From: Pseudomonas cannabina
GTDB lineage: Bacteria; Pseudomonadota; Gammaproteobacteria; Pseudomonadales; Pseudomonadaceae
DNA: 64,000 bases
NCBI RefSeq assembly: GCF_900100365.1
Contig: NZ_FNKU01000001.1
Location: 5,750,001 to 5,814,000 of the forward strand
Direction: 5' to 3'
This document shows, piece by piece, positions 63,461 through 64,000 of this stretch. Numbering within the stretch: the stretch's first letter is position 1; the number at the start of each line of letters is the position of its first letter. The notes beneath the pieces were generated by a model. The model worked only from the letters and a program-made list of their open reading frames with translations. It was not told the origin of the DNA and did not search any database. Position numbers and translations under genes: made by a program.

Positions 63461-64000
63461 TTTGATTCAAAACCTTCATGGAGGGCTCTGAACCGGTACT
63501 TGGTGGTACACAGACATTTGAACTGAGAATATAAGTTGCTGTATTTATTGGGTATTTTTGTTTTTTTTTTATTTTCAAGGGATACATATTGGGATACATG
63601 GTGCTGGGTGCTGGGGTTTTTTTGGCCCGCTTACTCTGGTTGAAAAAACTCTGAAGTTCGTTGCTCCGCCCCGCGACGAACGGTAAGATTATGTTCATAA
63701 ACCTGCGGAAGGTCTGAAAAAGCCTTTTCTTCAAAAGTCGAAGCCAGTAAATACAGGCGCTCCAGCCCGGTTCCTCTCCAAAAAAATGGGCTTTTTCAGA
63801 GGATACCTGCCGTCTTCGTTACGGCGTAGTCATCATAACCACTTCTTTGATGGATCACTCCAAAAGTGGCCCAATCATCTCGCTCCTAGATTTTGAGGAG
63901 CAATAGCGACTCTTTTGCGGTGATGCTGGTCCCTTGCGGCCTTCCACCACACTGATGCGTTTTCGCCTACCCGCCCCTCATGCAAATCCATCGCGAGGAT
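63461..64000. other. 540 bp without a convincing gene; AT-rich, repeat-like
   Basis: This stretch is AT-richer than the rest (T10 run at 63551-63561, TTTATTGGGTATTTTTG). It has a short direct repeat GGGATACAT ... GGGATACAT at 63580 and 63592. Similar sequence often surrounds tyrosine-integrase genes and attachment sites, but no tRNA, integrase or complete reading frame is visible. It may be the edge of an island or a decayed one. Confidence 0.35.

Noticed and set aside
63461..63600. tRNA gene or attachment site in a tRNA
   Set aside because: No cloverleaf or CCA-ending acceptor stem could be built; only repeat-like AT-rich sequence is present.
63336..63734. 132-residue minus-strand frame in the right-hand gap
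   Set aside because: It crosses the terminator hairpin, has low-complexity Lys runs from the T tracts and no ribosome-binding site.
63740..63790. hrp box for a type III effector (GGTTCC on the minus strand)
   Set aside because: The GTGG half at 15-16 bp is missing and no effector-like frame follows.

Overview
The window looks like chromosomal DNA from a fluorescent Pseudomonas, most probably the P. syringae group. The evidence is the rRNA sequence, the gene order mksFEB / holD-rimI / acidic protein / carbonic anhydrase (as in P. aeruginosa PA4686-PA4676), phosphatidylcholine synthase, paired gmd/rmd D-rhamnose genes, five chemoreceptors and a uronate dehydrogenase operon of the type described in P. 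syringae pv. tomato. This assignment is from recalled knowledge of the families; no database search was run.

Layout. 1-1180: 3' end of 23S rRNA, 5S rRNA and the rrn terminator. 1330-9341: a pRiA4b-type protein, the MksFEB condensin operon (minus strand), then holD-rimI (DNA polymerase III psi and the S18 acetyltransferase) with a perfect DnaA box at the holD ribosome-binding site, and a beta-carbonic anhydrase. 9415-22500: chemoreceptor, YedJ-like HD hydrolase, SGNH-type O-acyltransferase, YjdM, DCC thioredoxin-like protein, sugar-efflux MFS, phosphatidylcholine synthase, a large PhoD-like protein, a second chemoreceptor with a FliA-type promoter, and a tail-anchored heptad-repeat protein encoded by nine 21-bp tandem repeats. 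22779-30934: membrane diguanylate cyclase, convergent gmd and rmd, a soluble PAS-PAS chemoreceptor, a membrane protein plus SH3 lipoprotein pair, and YcaC.

31074-38877: two divergent operons. GNAT-phoD runs left. exbD-tonB-TonB-dependent receptor-exbB-secreted phospholipase D-like enzyme runs right. Their shared promoter region has a perfect 10-bp palindrome and PHO-box-like half-sites. I regard this as the best candidate for an incompletely described system: a self-contained outer-membrane importer with its own energiser and secreted phosphodiesterases.

39005-48409: MltA, a RES-Xre toxin-antitoxin pair, a REC-CheC response regulator with a PAS partner, a stand-alone EPSP synthase with an unusual active-site loop, a ChpSB (MazEF-type) pair, an ECF11-type sigma factor with its ChrR anti-sigma and a matching autoregulatory promoter, then a scarred region. 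The scar holds a broken copy of a small secreted-protein gene, a 99-bp MITE-like element and 3' fragments of an aldose epimerase gene and a vapC gene, followed by the intact secreted-protein gene.

48416-57705: a uronate catabolic operon (oprD porin, uronate dehydrogenase, aldarolactonase, TRAP transporter, EamA permease, aldose epimerase). Two matching promoters each carry a GntR/FadR-type operator, perfect at oprD and degenerate at udh. 57823-64000: an orphan ribbon-helix-helix protein, an unknown protein, two chemoreceptors (HBM and dCache type) and a 540-bp tail with no convincing gene.
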